NCBI RefSeq assembly: GCF_002233675.1
Contig: NZ_NMUQ01000002.1
Span: forward strand, 491,852 to 555,851
From: Paenibacillus herberti
GTDB taxonomy: Bacteria; Bacillota; Bacilli; Paenibacillales; Paenibacillaceae
Direction: 5' to 3'
Length of the DNA: 64,000 bases
Shown here: piece by piece, positions 12,128-20,133 of the stretch
How positions within the stretch are numbered: position 1 is the stretch's first letter
How the letters are laid out: each line of letters starts with the position of its first letter
Notes under the pieces: model-generated
Database searches by the model: none
What the model was told of the DNA's origin: nothing
Seen by the model: only the letters and a program-made list of their open reading frames with translations
Translations under genes and position numbers: made by a program

Positions 12128-12164
12128 AAGGACCTGGCCTCCATAATGCGGAGAACAGGTCCTT
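12128..12164 (-). terminator. Probable terminator for glnS
   Basis: AAGGACCTG (12128-12136) and CAGGTCCTT (12156-12164) are perfect complements around a 19-nt loop with its own CCTCC/GGAG pairing. On the minus strand the stem is followed by TTGT. It lies between convergent genes. Confidence 0.55.
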
Positions 12165-12243
12165 CTGATTTCTACGTCCATTTTAAAAGCTTAAAATGCT
12201 AAAAGCTACCTTGATCATAGATTAACTAAATATCATTGGATCC

Positions 12244-13908
12244 TCAAGCCTTAGAGGGATCGAAAGAGCTTTTCAACGACACAACCCGGTTAAATACCGG
12301 CCGCTCGGAGCTCGTAAACTTCGGATCCACGCTATAGTAACCGTGACGGAAGAACTGAAACTTGTCGCTGGCTGCGGCATTTTTCATCTCCGGCTCGACA
12401 AATCCATCCAGCACCTGCAGGGAATTCGGGTTGATACATTCTAGGAATGACTTACCGTCCTCTTCGGCCTCACTTGCAATAAGCGGTTCAAAGTGGCGGA
12501 ATTCCGCCGGAACAGCATGGGAAGCTTCGACCCAGTGAAGAGTACCCTTAACCTTGCGTCCAGTAAAGCCGCTTCCACTCTTCGTCTCCACATCATAGGT
12601 GCAGCGAAGCTCGACAACTTCACCCGACTCATTTTTGATGACTTCTTCACACTTGATGAAGTAAGCATGCTTGAGACGGACTTCATTGCCTGGGAACAGA
12701 CGGAAATACTTGGCCGGCGGGTTCTCCATAAAGTCATCTTGCTCGATATAAATCTCGCGAGAGAACGGAATTTGGCGCGTACCCATCGCTTCATTCTCGT
12801 TGTTGTTCTCAGCCTCCAGCCACTCCACTTGTCCTTCCGGATAGTTGGTAATGACGACCTTGAGCGGTCTGACGACAGCCATCGTGCGCGGTGCCTTCAG
12901 CTTTAGATCCTCGCGGATAAAATGGTCCAGCATCTGCTCGTCAACGACGCTATATGCTCTGGCAACACCAATCTCGCGGCAGAAGGTGACGATTGCCCCT
13001 GGCGTGAAGCCTTTGCGGCGCAGTCCGCTGATCGTCGGCATGCGGGGATCGTCCCAGCCGTCCACGACGCCTTCGTCAACAAGCTGCTTGAGCTTGCGCT
13101 TGCTCATGACTGTATTGGTCAGGTTGAGCCGGCCGAATTCATATTGACGCGGACGCGCCTCCATCTCGCAATGCTCAATGGCCCAGTCATAGAGAGGGCG
13201 ATGATCTTCGAATTCCAGCGTACAGATAGAATGCGTGATGCCCTCGATCGCGTCGCTCAACGGGTGAGCGAAATCATACATCGGATAGATACACCAAGCA
13301 TCCCCAGTACGGTGATGATGCGCATGCGAAATTCGGTACAACACCGGGTCGCGCAGCGTAATATTTGGCGAGCTCATATCAATCTTGGCACGCAGCACCC
13401 GCGCTCCATTCGGGAATTCGCCAGCGCGCATACGTGCGAACAAGTCCAAATTTTGTTCAACGCTGCGGTCGCGATAAGGACTGTTGACGCCGCGCTGCGT
13501 CAGCGTTCCGCGCAGTTCACGCATCTCCTCCACCGTCGAATCATCAATGTAGGCAAGGCCTTTGCGAATCAGCAAAAGTGCACGCTCATAGAACTCCTCG
13601 AAGTAATCCGAAGCGAAGCGAAGCTCCTCCCACTCGAAACCGAGCCAACGCACATCCTCCTGGATGGAATCGACATACTCCGTATCTTCTTTGACCGGGT
13701 TCGTATCGTCAAAACGCAAATTTGTGCGTCCGCGGAATTCATCGGCAACCTCGAAATTCAGGCAGATAGATTTGGCATGGCCAATATGCAAATAACCGTT
13801 CGGTTCCGGCGGGAAGCGCGTAGCGACTTGCTGCGTGCGGCCGCTCTCCACGTCGTCAACAATAATTGCGCGAATGAAATTAGAAACCGGAGGATTCTTC
13901 GTATCCAT
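12244..13908 (-). CDS. glnS: Glutaminyl-tRNA synthetase
   Basis: 554 residues, the same length as E. coli GlnRS. Class I signatures are present: [15 protein letters not shown] (HIGH at 41-44) and VMSKRKL as the KMSKS equivalent. RFDDTNP and the C-terminal anticodon-binding beta-barrels (for example [13 protein letters not shown]) are characteristic. Start at 13908 chosen from the HIGH-motif spacing; GGGTGG stands before it, and the frame stays open 45 nt further upstream. Charges tRNA-Gln directly. Many Bacillota lack GlnRS and use GluRS plus GatCAB, so its presence is informative about lineage. The E. coli-like architecture suggests ancient acquisition (inference). Confidence 0.95.
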   Translation of the reverse strand: MDTKNPPVSNFIRAIIVDDVESGRTQQVATRFPPEPNGYLHIGHAKSICLNFEVADEFRGRTNLRFDDTNPVKEDTEYVDSIQEDVRWLGFEWEELRFASDYFEEFYERALLLIRKGLAYIDDSTVEEMRELRGTLTQRGVNSPYRDRSVEQNLDLFARMRAGEFPNGARVLRAKIDMSSPNITLRDPVLYRISHAHHHRTGDAWCIYPMYDFAHPLSDAIEGITHSICTLEFEDHRPLYDWAIEHCEMEARPRQYEFGRLNLTNTVMSKRKLKQLVDEGVVDGWDDPRMPTISGLRRKGFTPGAIVTFCREIGVARAYSVVDEQMLDHFIREDLKLKAPRTMAVVRPLKVVITNYPEGQVEWLEAENNNENEAMGTRQIPFSREIYIEQDDFMENPPAKYFRLFPGNEVRLKHAYFIKCEEVIKNESGEVVELRCTYDVETKSGSGFTGRKVKGTLHWVEASHAVPAEFRHFEPLIASEAEEDGKSFLECINPNSLQVLDGFVEPEMKNAAASDKFQFFRHGYYSVDPKFTSSERPVFNRVVSLKSSFDPSKA

Positions 13909-13957
13909 GCGACCACCCAACCTCTCTATAAATTGTATCCTACTATTGTACACAAAA

Positions 13958-13981
13958 TAGCCCCCTAATATAAGGGGGCTA
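13958..13981 (-). terminator. Terminator between the peroxidase gene and glnS
   Basis: TAGCCCCCT, AATATA, AGGGGGCTA: a perfect 9-bp stem, followed on the minus strand by TTTTGTG. A second small hairpin, CGCCAC-TTG-GTGGCG, lies at 13983-13997. Confidence 0.7.
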
Positions 13982-14091
13982 ACGCCACTTGGTGGCGAAT
14001 TGAATTTCTGTAGAAGCAGGAATGTGACAGCCAGACTCTACTTGGAACTAGTCCTACAAATGATCCTACACTTGATCCCTACATCTATTCC

Positions 14092-14628
14092 CTACAGCTG
14101 CTTCTCAATCTCTCCCGCAATGTCTTGCGGCAGTACATTAGGCTCGAAGCGGGCGACGATTTCACCGTTGCGTCCAACGAGGAATTTGGTGAAGTTCCAT
14201 TTTACATCGTTGCTTTGCAATTGCTCTGGAGTGAACATGCCTGCAAAACGTTGGCCGCTGGCCGATGAGTCAAAACCTTGGAATGGCGCTTCCGAGGTTA
14301 GCTGGTTGAACAACGGATGCGCGTTTTCGCCGTTGACATCGGTTTTGGAGAACAACGGGAAGCTCACTCCATAGTTCAATTGGCAGAAACCTTCAATATC
14401 CGAGCTTGTACCCGGTTCTTGGCCGGCAAACTGATTGCTCGGAAAACCGAGAATCTCCAGACCTTGCTCTTTGTATTGGTCATACAACGCCTGCAGTCCT
14501 TCATATTGAGGTGTCAGCCCGCACTTGCTCGCGGTATTGACGATGAGCAGTACCTTGCCCCTGTATTCGGACAGTCCAGCAGATTCTCCCTTAATCGTTT
14601 CCAACTTGTAATCATTAATGATAGCCAT
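14092..14628 (-). CDS. Glutathione peroxidase family (thiol peroxidase-like) protein
   Basis: 178 residues. The catalytic motif is NTASKCGLT with Cys36 (cysteine, not selenocysteine), followed by GFPSNQFAGQEPG with the second catalytic Gln, and KWNFTKFLV with the Trp/Asn of the tetrad. Bacterial Cys-GPx enzymes reduce hydrogen and organic peroxides, usually with thioredoxin. GGAGGAATCAG stands before the ATG, and the gene overlaps the end of the OhrR-type regulator by 14 bp, so the two are coupled and the peroxidase is probably its target. Confidence 0.92.
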   Translation of the reverse strand: MAIINDYKLETIKGESAGLSEYRGKVLLIVNTASKCGLTPQYEGLQALYDQYKEQGLEILGFPSNQFAGQEPGTSSDIEGFCQLNYGVSFPLFSKTDVNGENAHPLFNQLTSEAPFQGFDSSASGQRFAGMFTPEQLQSNDVKWNFTKFLVGRNGEIVARFEPNVLPQDIAGEIEKQL

Positions 14629-15154
14629 CTTCTGATTCCTCCTCGTAATGGTGTTGAATAAGTTCGTTAAGCTGTTGAACCTTGATTCTCAGTTCATCAA
14701 GCTCCTCTAGCTTCATACTCGACGAAATCTTGCAGAGGCGCTCCGGAATGCTCGATGCTTTCTCACGCAGTCCGGCTCCCTTCTCAGTCAGGAACACCCT
14801 CAGCACCCGCTCATCTACGCTGTCACGAACCCGATTGACAAAACCTGATGCCTCCAGCTTCTTGAGCAAAGGGGTTAGTGTGCCTGAATCCAAATAGAGG
14901 CGTTTCCCCAAGCACTTAACCGCAACCCCGTCCTCCTCCCACAACGAAAGGAGCGTCACATACTGCGTATAAGTGAGGCCAAGCTCCTGCAGCATCGGGC
15001 GGTATAATCGGGTTACCTCCTTAGAACATGCGTAGAGGGCGAAGCAAAGTTGCTGATCCAGCCGAAAGGAGGCACTCGCTCCCTGTCCAGCCGCACCGGC
15101 TGGGGCAGTCGAAACCTGCAGGCGCGACTTAGAATGGGAATCGGATGAACTCAT
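14615..15154 (-). CDS. MarR-family peroxide-sensing regulator, OhrR type
   Basis: 179 residues from the ATG at 15154 (AGAGGAAG 9 nt upstream; a GTG three codons earlier sits too close to it). The N-terminal motif LDQQLCFALYACSKE matches OhrR, where the first Cys (here residue 37) is the organic-peroxide sensor. A winged helix follows (LTYTQYVTLLSLW, LYLDSGTLTPLLKKLE, wing DERVLRVFLTEKG). Only the N-terminal sensor Cys, a neighbouring Cys five residues later and a few interior Cys are seen, so 1-Cys or 2-Cys chemistry is open. A candidate operator lies upstream and the downstream gene is a peroxidase, which fits autoregulated oxidative-stress control. Confidence 0.88.
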   Translation of the reverse strand: MSSSDSHSKSRLQVSTAPAGAAGQGASASFRLDQQLCFALYACSKEVTRLYRPMLQELGLTYTQYVTLLSLWEEDGVAVKCLGKRLYLDSGTLTPLLKKLEASGFVNRVRDSVDERVLRVFLTEKGAGLREKASSIPERLCKISSSMKLEELDELRIKVQQLNELIQHHYEEESEDGYH

Positions 15155-15176
15155 GAGCAGCACTTCCTCTTAAATA

Positions 15177-15190
15177 AATTGCATACAACT
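15177..15190. promoter_or_regulatory. Candidate OhrR operator
   Basis: AATTGCATACAACT matches 12 of 14 bases of the central AATTGTATACAATT of the Bacillus subtilis ohrA operator. It lies 23 bp before the regulator start. Confidence 0.45.
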
Positions 15191-15323
15191 TAATACTTAT
15201 CATTTAGCTTAACACTCCCATTTCTCGAAGTCAAATTCACCTATTTCCTGGCTGGTCAACTTATCTGCATCCCCATTTCCAGGCTACACTTTACAGGCCA
15301 TGGAACTGCCTGATAAACTAACT

Positions 15324-15353
15324 TTGATATATGTTAACTAAATTTCATAGAAT
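15324..15353 (+). promoter_or_regulatory. SigA-type promoter for bioB
   Basis: TTGATA (15324-15329), 18 bp, TAGAAT (15348-15353). Flanking half-sites TGTTAAC (15332-15338) and GGTTTAC (15357-15363) resemble the two arms of a biotin repressor site, but are 18 bp apart instead of the usual 14-16. Confidence 0.5.
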
Positions 15354-15389
15354 TAAGGTTTACTAATAACTAAGAAAAGAGCGATTCTT

Positions 15390-16445
15390 ATGACCAATGT
15401 TTTCAAAGATGTTGCTGTACCTCCAAATTGGGATCAATTGGCTGATGGAGTCTTATCCGGAACATGGCTCACTCGAAAGGAAGCAAGAGAGATTCTGGAC
15501 GCCGATGAGTTGCAGTTACTGCCGCTGTTGCAAGCGACTTTCCGCATTCGCCGCCATTATTTTGGACGCAAGGTGAAACTGAATATGCTTCTGAATGCCA
15601 AAAGCGGGCTCTGCCCGGAGGATTGCGGTTACTGCTCTCAATCTATTGTTTCCAACGCCCCGATTCCAAAATACGCGCTGCTCGACCGCGAGACGCTGCT
15701 TGCCGGAGCAAGAGAAGCGTATGCACGCGGCGCAGGCACCTTCTGTATTGTAGCGTCCGGCCGCGGTCCGAGCCGCAGCGAAACGACGCGCATTGCAGAT
15801 ATTGTCCGTGAGATTACGACTGAGCTGCCACTTAAAGTATGCGCCTGCCTTGGCCAGCTCACTGCTGATCAAGCAAGCCAACTGCAGGACGCCGGCGTCA
15901 AACGTTACAACCACAACTTGAACACGAGCTCAGCCTATCATGACCAGGTCGTAACCACTCATTCCTACGAGGAACGATTAAATACGCTGAATAAGGTCAA
16001 ACAAGCTGGCATGTCACCTTGCTCAGGAATCATTATCGGAATGGGCGAGTCGTTGGAGGACCGGATCGAAATGGCTTATGCGCTTAGAGAGCTGGATGCG
16101 GACTCCATTCCGGTAAACTTCCTGCATCCGATCCCCGGTACCCCAATGGAAGGACTCTCACCCGTTCGGCCGATGGATGGGCTGCGTATGCTCGCTTTGC
16201 TCCGGTTTGTTTGCCCGGACAAGGAAATTCGTGTGGCCGGAGGCCGAGAGCTGACGCTGCGCTCGCTGCAGCCGCTCGCTTTATATGCTGCGAACTCCAT
16301 CTTTTTGGGCGATTATTTGACCACCTCGGGGCAGGAATGGAAAAAGGATCATGAAATGCTGGAAGACCTCGGCTTCGAAGTGGAGCGGATTACACCTGAG
16401 GTAAGCGAAGAATGGGAAACGACCCTGCGTACGATCCCGGAATAA
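15390..16445 (+). CDS. bioB: Biotin synthase (radical SAM)
   Basis: 351 residues. The radical-SAM cluster motif CPEDCGYC gives Cys75, Cys79 and Cys82. YNHNLNTS and HPIPGTP are typical BioB motifs, and the conserved Arg in RVAGGRE near the auxiliary 2Fe-2S site is present. Converts dethiobiotin to biotin. The gene stands alone between its own promoter and a strong terminator, away from any bioA, bioD or bioF. The ribosome binding site is weak (AAGAGCG). Confidence 0.95.
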   Translation: MTNVFKDVAVPPNWDQLADGVLSGTWLTRKEAREILDADELQLLPLLQATFRIRRHYFGRKVKLNMLLNAKSGLCPEDCGYCSQSIVSNAPIPKYALLDRETLLAGAREAYARGAGTFCIVASGRGPSRSETTRIADIVREITTELPLKVCACLGQLTADQASQLQDAGVKRYNHNLNTSSAYHDQVVTTHSYEERLNTLNKVKQAGMSPCSGIIIGMGESLEDRIEMAYALRELDADSIPVNFLHPIPGTPMEGLSPVRPMDGLRMLALLRFVCPDKEIRVAGGRELTLRSLQPLALYAANSIFLGDYLTTSGQEWKKDHEMLEDLGFEVERITPEVSEEWETTLRTIPE

Positions 16446-16447
16446 CT

Positions 16448-16492
16448 AAAGGGATGCCTCAGTTCAGAATGATGAACTGAAGGCATCCCTTT
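16448..16492 (+). terminator. Strong terminator after bioB
   Basis: AAAGGGATGCCT-CAGTTC pairs with GAACTG-A-AGGCATCCCTTT over about 18 bp, with A-rich and T-rich flanks. It can also serve ccdC on the other strand. Confidence 0.8.
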
Positions 16493-16515
16493 GCTATGTA
16501 GGAAATAGTTCCAGA

Positions 16516-17010
16516 TTACAATGCCGCACCGGACCGCTCCTGATGGAGCTTACGGAATTTGTACGCCATGGCAAGTCGCCAAGGAACCAGCATACCAAAA
16601 GCCAGTAAGAAAAATATCGAAGCGGTTTGCAGAACAGATACATATTGCTCCACCACATCATGCAGCACGAGCCGAATCGCCAGGAGGATCAGAATCAGGA
16701 AGAAAAACGCCTTAGAGCGGCGTAAGTAAACGTCCTCGCCCACAAACTCCATCTTGGAAGTCAAAATAAGCGGAATCGAAAACAGCAACGCGCCGGTTGC
16801 AAAAGCTCCAAGTGCCCAACTGAGCGGAATATGCGTTTCTGGCACGACAAACATAAGGAAGCCCGTAGCCATTCCGAGCGGTGGAATAAGTATTTTGCGC
16901 ATGGTCGCCGGCTTCCGAGTGGAGCGAACACGGACCATGATAATCGCGAGCCCTCCCAGCAGCGGGATGAGCAGAGACCAGAACGGCGAAATTTGAATGG
17001 AGAGGTTCAT
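16516..17010 (-). CDS. ccdC: CcdC-like membrane protein
   Basis: 164 residues, close to Bacillus CcdC (about 160). Five hydrophobic helices. MRKILIPPLGMATGFLMF with the following P residues is the family core, and the tail is Arg/Lys-rich (LAMAYKFRKLHQ). Start at 17010 taken from alignment to the first helix; GAGGAG is 12 nt upstream, a little far. In Bacillus CcdC sits with cytochrome c maturation genes, though it is not essential for it. No ccdA is nearby. Confidence 0.75.
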   Translation of the reverse strand: MNLSIQISPFWSLLIPLLGGLAIIMVRVRSTRKPATMRKILIPPLGMATGFLMFVVPETHIPLSWALGAFATGALLFSIPLILTSKMEFVGEDVYLRRSKAFFFLILILLAIRLVLHDVVEQYVSVLQTASIFFLLAFGMLVPWRLAMAYKFRKLHQERSGAAL

Positions 17011-17142
17011 CGAACATCGGCACTCCTCTTGGAGAATAGGCACATCCAAGCGTCGAAACATCCTGCGCTTGGGGCTTTTGTACATCTTCCTTCATCGTAT
17101 CGGAAATAAATCTCCAGTGCAAATCTATTCTCCTGTTAAATG

Positions 17143-17183
17143 GAAAAAACACCGAACCAAGCCTAGGCGGCTGATTCGGTGTT
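17143..17183 (-). terminator. Terminator after the DJ-1/PfpI gene
   Basis: AACACCGAA (17148-17156) pairs with TTCGGTGTT (17175-17183); on the minus strand it is followed by six T (17143-17148). Confidence 0.85.
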
Positions 17184-17203
17184 CCATTCAGGGACAGGGC
17201 TGC

Positions 17204-17737
17204 TCAGCGCGCAGATTGCGCGGAGCGCGACCTAATCCCCTTCAGCGTCTCGCGGATGAAGGCGGGCTCGTCCTGCGGCGTGCGGGAGGTGACGAAGTTT
17301 TTGTCGACGACCACCTCTTGGTCCACATAATTCGCTCCGGCATTGGCCAGATCATCCCTGAGCGCCGCATAACAAGTCAGCGTGCGGCCCTTGGCCAGCC
17401 CGGCGCTGATCAGAATCTGCGGTCCGTGGCAGATGGCCGCGATCGTTTTGCCCTCCTCGTCGAGCCTCTGCACGAACGACTGAATACTGGAGTCATTGCG
17501 CAGCGCCTCCGGCGAGGAGCCGCCCGGAATGACTACGGCGTCATACTCCTCCGGCTTGGCATCCTTAATGCTCAGCTCTGCCGTATACTCCACCTTTTGC
17601 TGTTTACCCTGAAGCTTCTCACCGGCTTTGAGGCCGATAATCACCGTCTCATGACCCTCCGCGCGGATTGCTTCATATGGAGCCTGCATCTCGCTGTCCT
17701 CAAATTGCGATCCGAGCAAAAATGCAACCTTTACCAT
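17204..17737 (-). CDS. DJ-1/PfpI family protein (glutamine-amidotransferase fold)
   Basis: 177 residues from the ATG at 17737 (GGAGAGGATCAAC before it). The nucleophile elbow AICHGPQ places Cys103-His104, and Glu13 or Glu16 in QFEDSE corresponds to the acidic active-site residue of the family. Homologues such as Bacillus YfkM and YraA are annotated as general stress proteins or protein/nucleotide deglycases, and older ones as proteases. Single-gene unit with its own terminator. Confidence 0.88.
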   Translation of the reverse strand: MVKVAFLLGSQFEDSEMQAPYEAIRAEGHETVIIGLKAGEKLQGKQQKVEYTAELSIKDAKPEEYDAVVIPGGSSPEALRNDSSIQSFVQRLDEEGKTIAAICHGPQILISAGLAKGRTLTCYAALRDDLANAGANYVDQEVVVDKNFVTSRTPQDEPAFIRETLKGIRSRSAQSAR

Positions 17738-17925
17738 GTTGATCCTCTCCTTTGCATGATGGTCTCTTAACACACAATATACTATTACCCTTCCTAAAAA
17801 ATAGGAAACGAGCTTCTGCTCTGAATGCCATCTTTCGACAAAAAGTAATTTAGCTGTAACCTTCTGCTCCTAAACCCAGTCTAAGATAGTAGTTAAATGT
17901 TTCCTAATCAAAGGAGGTACTTATC

Positions 17926-19074
17926 ATGAACTATTGGAACCCGCATCCAACCGCAATCCATGGCTCTCTGCCTCGGAAGCTGCTGTTAAGCTTGGTGGGA
18001 GCCGCTCTGATTGGCACCGCCATCCTGCCCGCGCAGTCGCAGTCCGTATCGGCAGCTGGACAAACATCAGGTGGAACCGCAGTTGCTGCTGCTGACAAAA
18101 GCACTGGGCTGAAGGTGTCGACCAAGACAATCACCCATTCCAAGGAGTCTTTGAAGGCTGTCTTGAATATTCCGGTCATCAGTGGAATGAAGGATACGAA
18201 CTACCAGAAACAGCTCAATAAAACCTTGGAGAACAATGCGATTAAGGGCCTGGAGTCCATGCGCAAGCAGGCGGAAAAAGTCTTGGCTCAATCCAAAAAG
18301 GACGGAGACCCTTTTCAAAAAAATGAACTTAAGCTGCAGTTCTCAGCCAATTTTGGCAGTTCGCTCACCGAGGGCGGCTTCCTTTCCCTGAAGCTGCATA
18401 CTTATTCTTACGCCGGTGGTGCTCACGGCATATCCAACATCGAAACCTACACAATCGCCAACGGGGCGAAAGCTTCCCGCATCACGCTGAAAACCCTCTT
18501 TGGCGAAGCATTCGCCTCCACGATGAACAAAGAGATCAAGCGGCAAATTAAAGCGGACCCTGAGCGCTACTTCCAGGACGCCTTTACTGGCGTCCAAGAG
18601 GATCAGACTTTTTATATCGCTGGCGATAAGGTGCGCGTTGTTTTCCAACCCTATGAGATCACACCTTACGCAACCGGAATTCCGGAATTCGAATTTCCGC
18701 TTCCTAAAGCGGATAAGAGCAACACCCCCTCCTTCTCCGTGAAGGTGAACGGAAAGCTGCTGAGCGGAGTAAACATCGAACAGAGCACAGAGGGAGTGGC
18801 CATGATTCCCGTCCGCCTGACCGCAGAAGCACTTGGCTATAGCACCGTATGGGATGCGGCATCCAGCACTCTTGAGCTCAAAAAGGACGATGCCTGGACA
18901 TCCCTCACGAAAGGCAATGACAGCTACAGCTACAACAAGTCCGCTCCTGTCAGCCTTGGAGTTGCTCCCGTCGTTGACAAACAAGGCCGCCTGACAGTGC
19001 CGCTGGCCTTCTTCACGGAAATTCTGAAGGCCTCTGTCGATTACAATGGGGATGAGATAAATCTCCAAACCTAA
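17926..19074 (+). CDS. Secreted DUF3298/PdaC-N-like protein with copper-amine-oxidase-N stalk domain
   Basis: 382 residues, start after AAAGGAGGTACTTATC. A signal peptide spans residues 16-43 and ends near SVSAAG. Residues 65-260 carry a DUF4163/DUF3298 arrangement, including LHTYSYAGGAHG, a motif also found in RsiV and PdaC. Residues ~265-380 form a copper-amine-oxidase N-terminal repeat (IPVRLTAEALGYSTVWDAAS, then VPLAFFTEILKASVDY), a module common in Paenibacillus exported proteins. Probably acts at the cell wall; a lysozyme-binding or peptidoglycan role is suggested only by the domain. Confidence 0.82.
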   Translation: MNYWNPHPTAIHGSLPRKLLLSLVGAALIGTAILPAQSQSVSAAGQTSGGTAVAAADKSTGLKVSTKTITHSKESLKAVLNIPVISGMKDTNYQKQLNKTLENNAIKGLESMRKQAEKVLAQSKKDGDPFQKNELKLQFSANFGSSLTEGGFLSLKLHTYSYAGGAHGISNIETYTIANGAKASRITLKTLFGEAFASTMNKEIKRQIKADPERYFQDAFTGVQEDQTFYIAGDKVRVVFQPYEITPYATGIPEFEFPLPKADKSNTPSFSVKVNGKLLSGVNIEQSTEGVAMIPVRLTAEALGYSTVWDAASSTLELKKDDAWTSLTKGNDSYSYNKSAPVSLGVAPVVDKQGRLTVPLAFFTEILKASVDYNGDEINLQT

Positions 19075-19100
19075 GATCATGTGCATCATCCGGTAAAACC

Positions 19101-19148
19101 AAAAAAAGCCCCGCCACCTGCCGAATGACGGCTAGGATGGCGGGGCTT
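19101..19148. terminator. Bidirectional terminator
   Basis: AAGCCCCGCCA (19106-19116) pairs with TGGCGGGGCTT (19138-19148), with seven A on the left giving seven T on the minus strand. It separates convergent genes. Confidence 0.85.
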
Positions 19149-19201
19149 GCTGTTTCAAATGACGACTGAGGTCATAGATCTATGAGCGCAGCCCTTCCCG
19201 T

Positions 19202-19741
19202 TTAGAGGATTGTGGCATCCTGGACGGAGCGCGGAACACTGTCGTCGAGACGTTCGGTGCGCACTGCACCCGCTTGACTCATGATGGCTTTCACATCGCG
19301 AGCATCCTTAGGAGCTGTCTCGGCAAACACCAGAATGCGCCCCTCCTGCACTTCCTTCTCAAAGCGTTCAGCATCGCTTTCGGCAAATCCCATGCCGACA
19401 AGACCGCCGACAATACCCAGAGCGCTTGCACCGACGGCAGCACCGCCGAGTGCCGCCAGGATTGGTCCTGCAGCGAGCAGCGGACCCACGCCTGGGATCG
19501 CCAAAGCGCCCAAGCCCGCCAGCAGCCCTACCGTTCCTCCCGCCAGGCCGCCTGTCGTCACGCCGGCAGCAATACCCTCCGGCGCCATCGTGCCGGACTC
19601 GTCCAGCACACCTTCGTAGTGCTCGCGGTCGCGAGTCAATACGGACAGCTCATCCCTGGAGTAGCCTGCGGCCTGCAGCTCCTCAAGTGCGCGCATGGCC
19701 TGTCTGTCATTTTCGAAAATTCCCACGTAACGTACTGCCAT
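19202..19741 (-). CDS. General stress protein 17M-like protein with Gly/Ala-rich hydrophobic core
   Basis: 179 residues from the ATG at 19741 (GGAGGCGTTTATT). Residues 1-45 (VGIFENDRQAMRALEELQAAGYSRDELSVLTRD) are the YflT/GSP17M-type alpha-beta domain. Residues 60-130 are Gly/Ala-rich with repeated AAGPILAALGGAAVGASALG-like stretches, which could pack as a glycine-zipper membrane hairpin. The C-terminal part resembles the second half of the same domain (EGRILVFAE). Such proteins are usually induced by the general stress response. Function unknown. Confidence 0.75.
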   Translation of the reverse strand: MAVRYVGIFENDRQAMRALEELQAAGYSRDELSVLTRDREHYEGVLDESGTMAPEGIAAGVTTGGLAGGTVGLLAGLGALAIPGVGPLLAAGPILAALGGAAVGASALGIVGGLVGMGFAESDAERFEKEVQEGRILVFAETAPKDARDVKAIMSQAGAVRTERLDDSVPRSVQDATIL

Positions 19742-19884
19742 AATAAACGCCTCCATATTGGTTCGCATTCCGCAACGCAGAGGGCTGAAAGGTTCAGCCG
19801 TTCTGTACAGCCTTTTTCAAGGCTTAACTGCGGTTCTGTAATGCTTTTACCCCAAAAGAAGGCGCCGCAATCGACCAATATTAA

Positions 19885-20091
19885 CTATTCCCGATTTAAC
19901 TGCCGAGCACGAAATTGTTTAAATTGAAAATAGATGGTGCAGCCGATGCAATAACCAAGAATGGCAGCGAGAGCAGCAGCGAACATCATGCCCAGAAAAA
20001 TATATCCGGCGACAGACCAACCGAGCGCAAAGAGAATGAGTGAAATGGTGAGAAAACCTACAGCGAGTGAATTATGGAATGGGGATTTCCT
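19885..20091 (-). pseudogene. 5'-truncated DUF4395 membrane protein gene
   Basis: An open stretch of 68 codons ends at TAG (19885-19887) and encodes two hydrophobic helices plus the DUF4395 hallmark: LAAILGYCIGCTIYFQFKQF, with the CxGC pair. This is the C-terminal half of a protein normally about 130-140 residues long. Immediately upstream in frame is TGA (20092-20094), and no ATG, GTG or TTG precedes the conserved region, so the N-terminal half is gone. It lies directly downstream of cls on the same strand. Interpretation as a remnant is strong; the cause of truncation is not visible. Confidence 0.75.
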
Positions 20092-20133
20092 TCACCTAAG
20101 AAACCAACTTCCCTTATTGGATTTAGACCAGCA

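Noticed and set aside
12922-13968. A 348-codon plus-strand frame opposite glnS
   Set aside because: Antisense shadow of a certain gene; no family motif and no ribosome binding site of its own.
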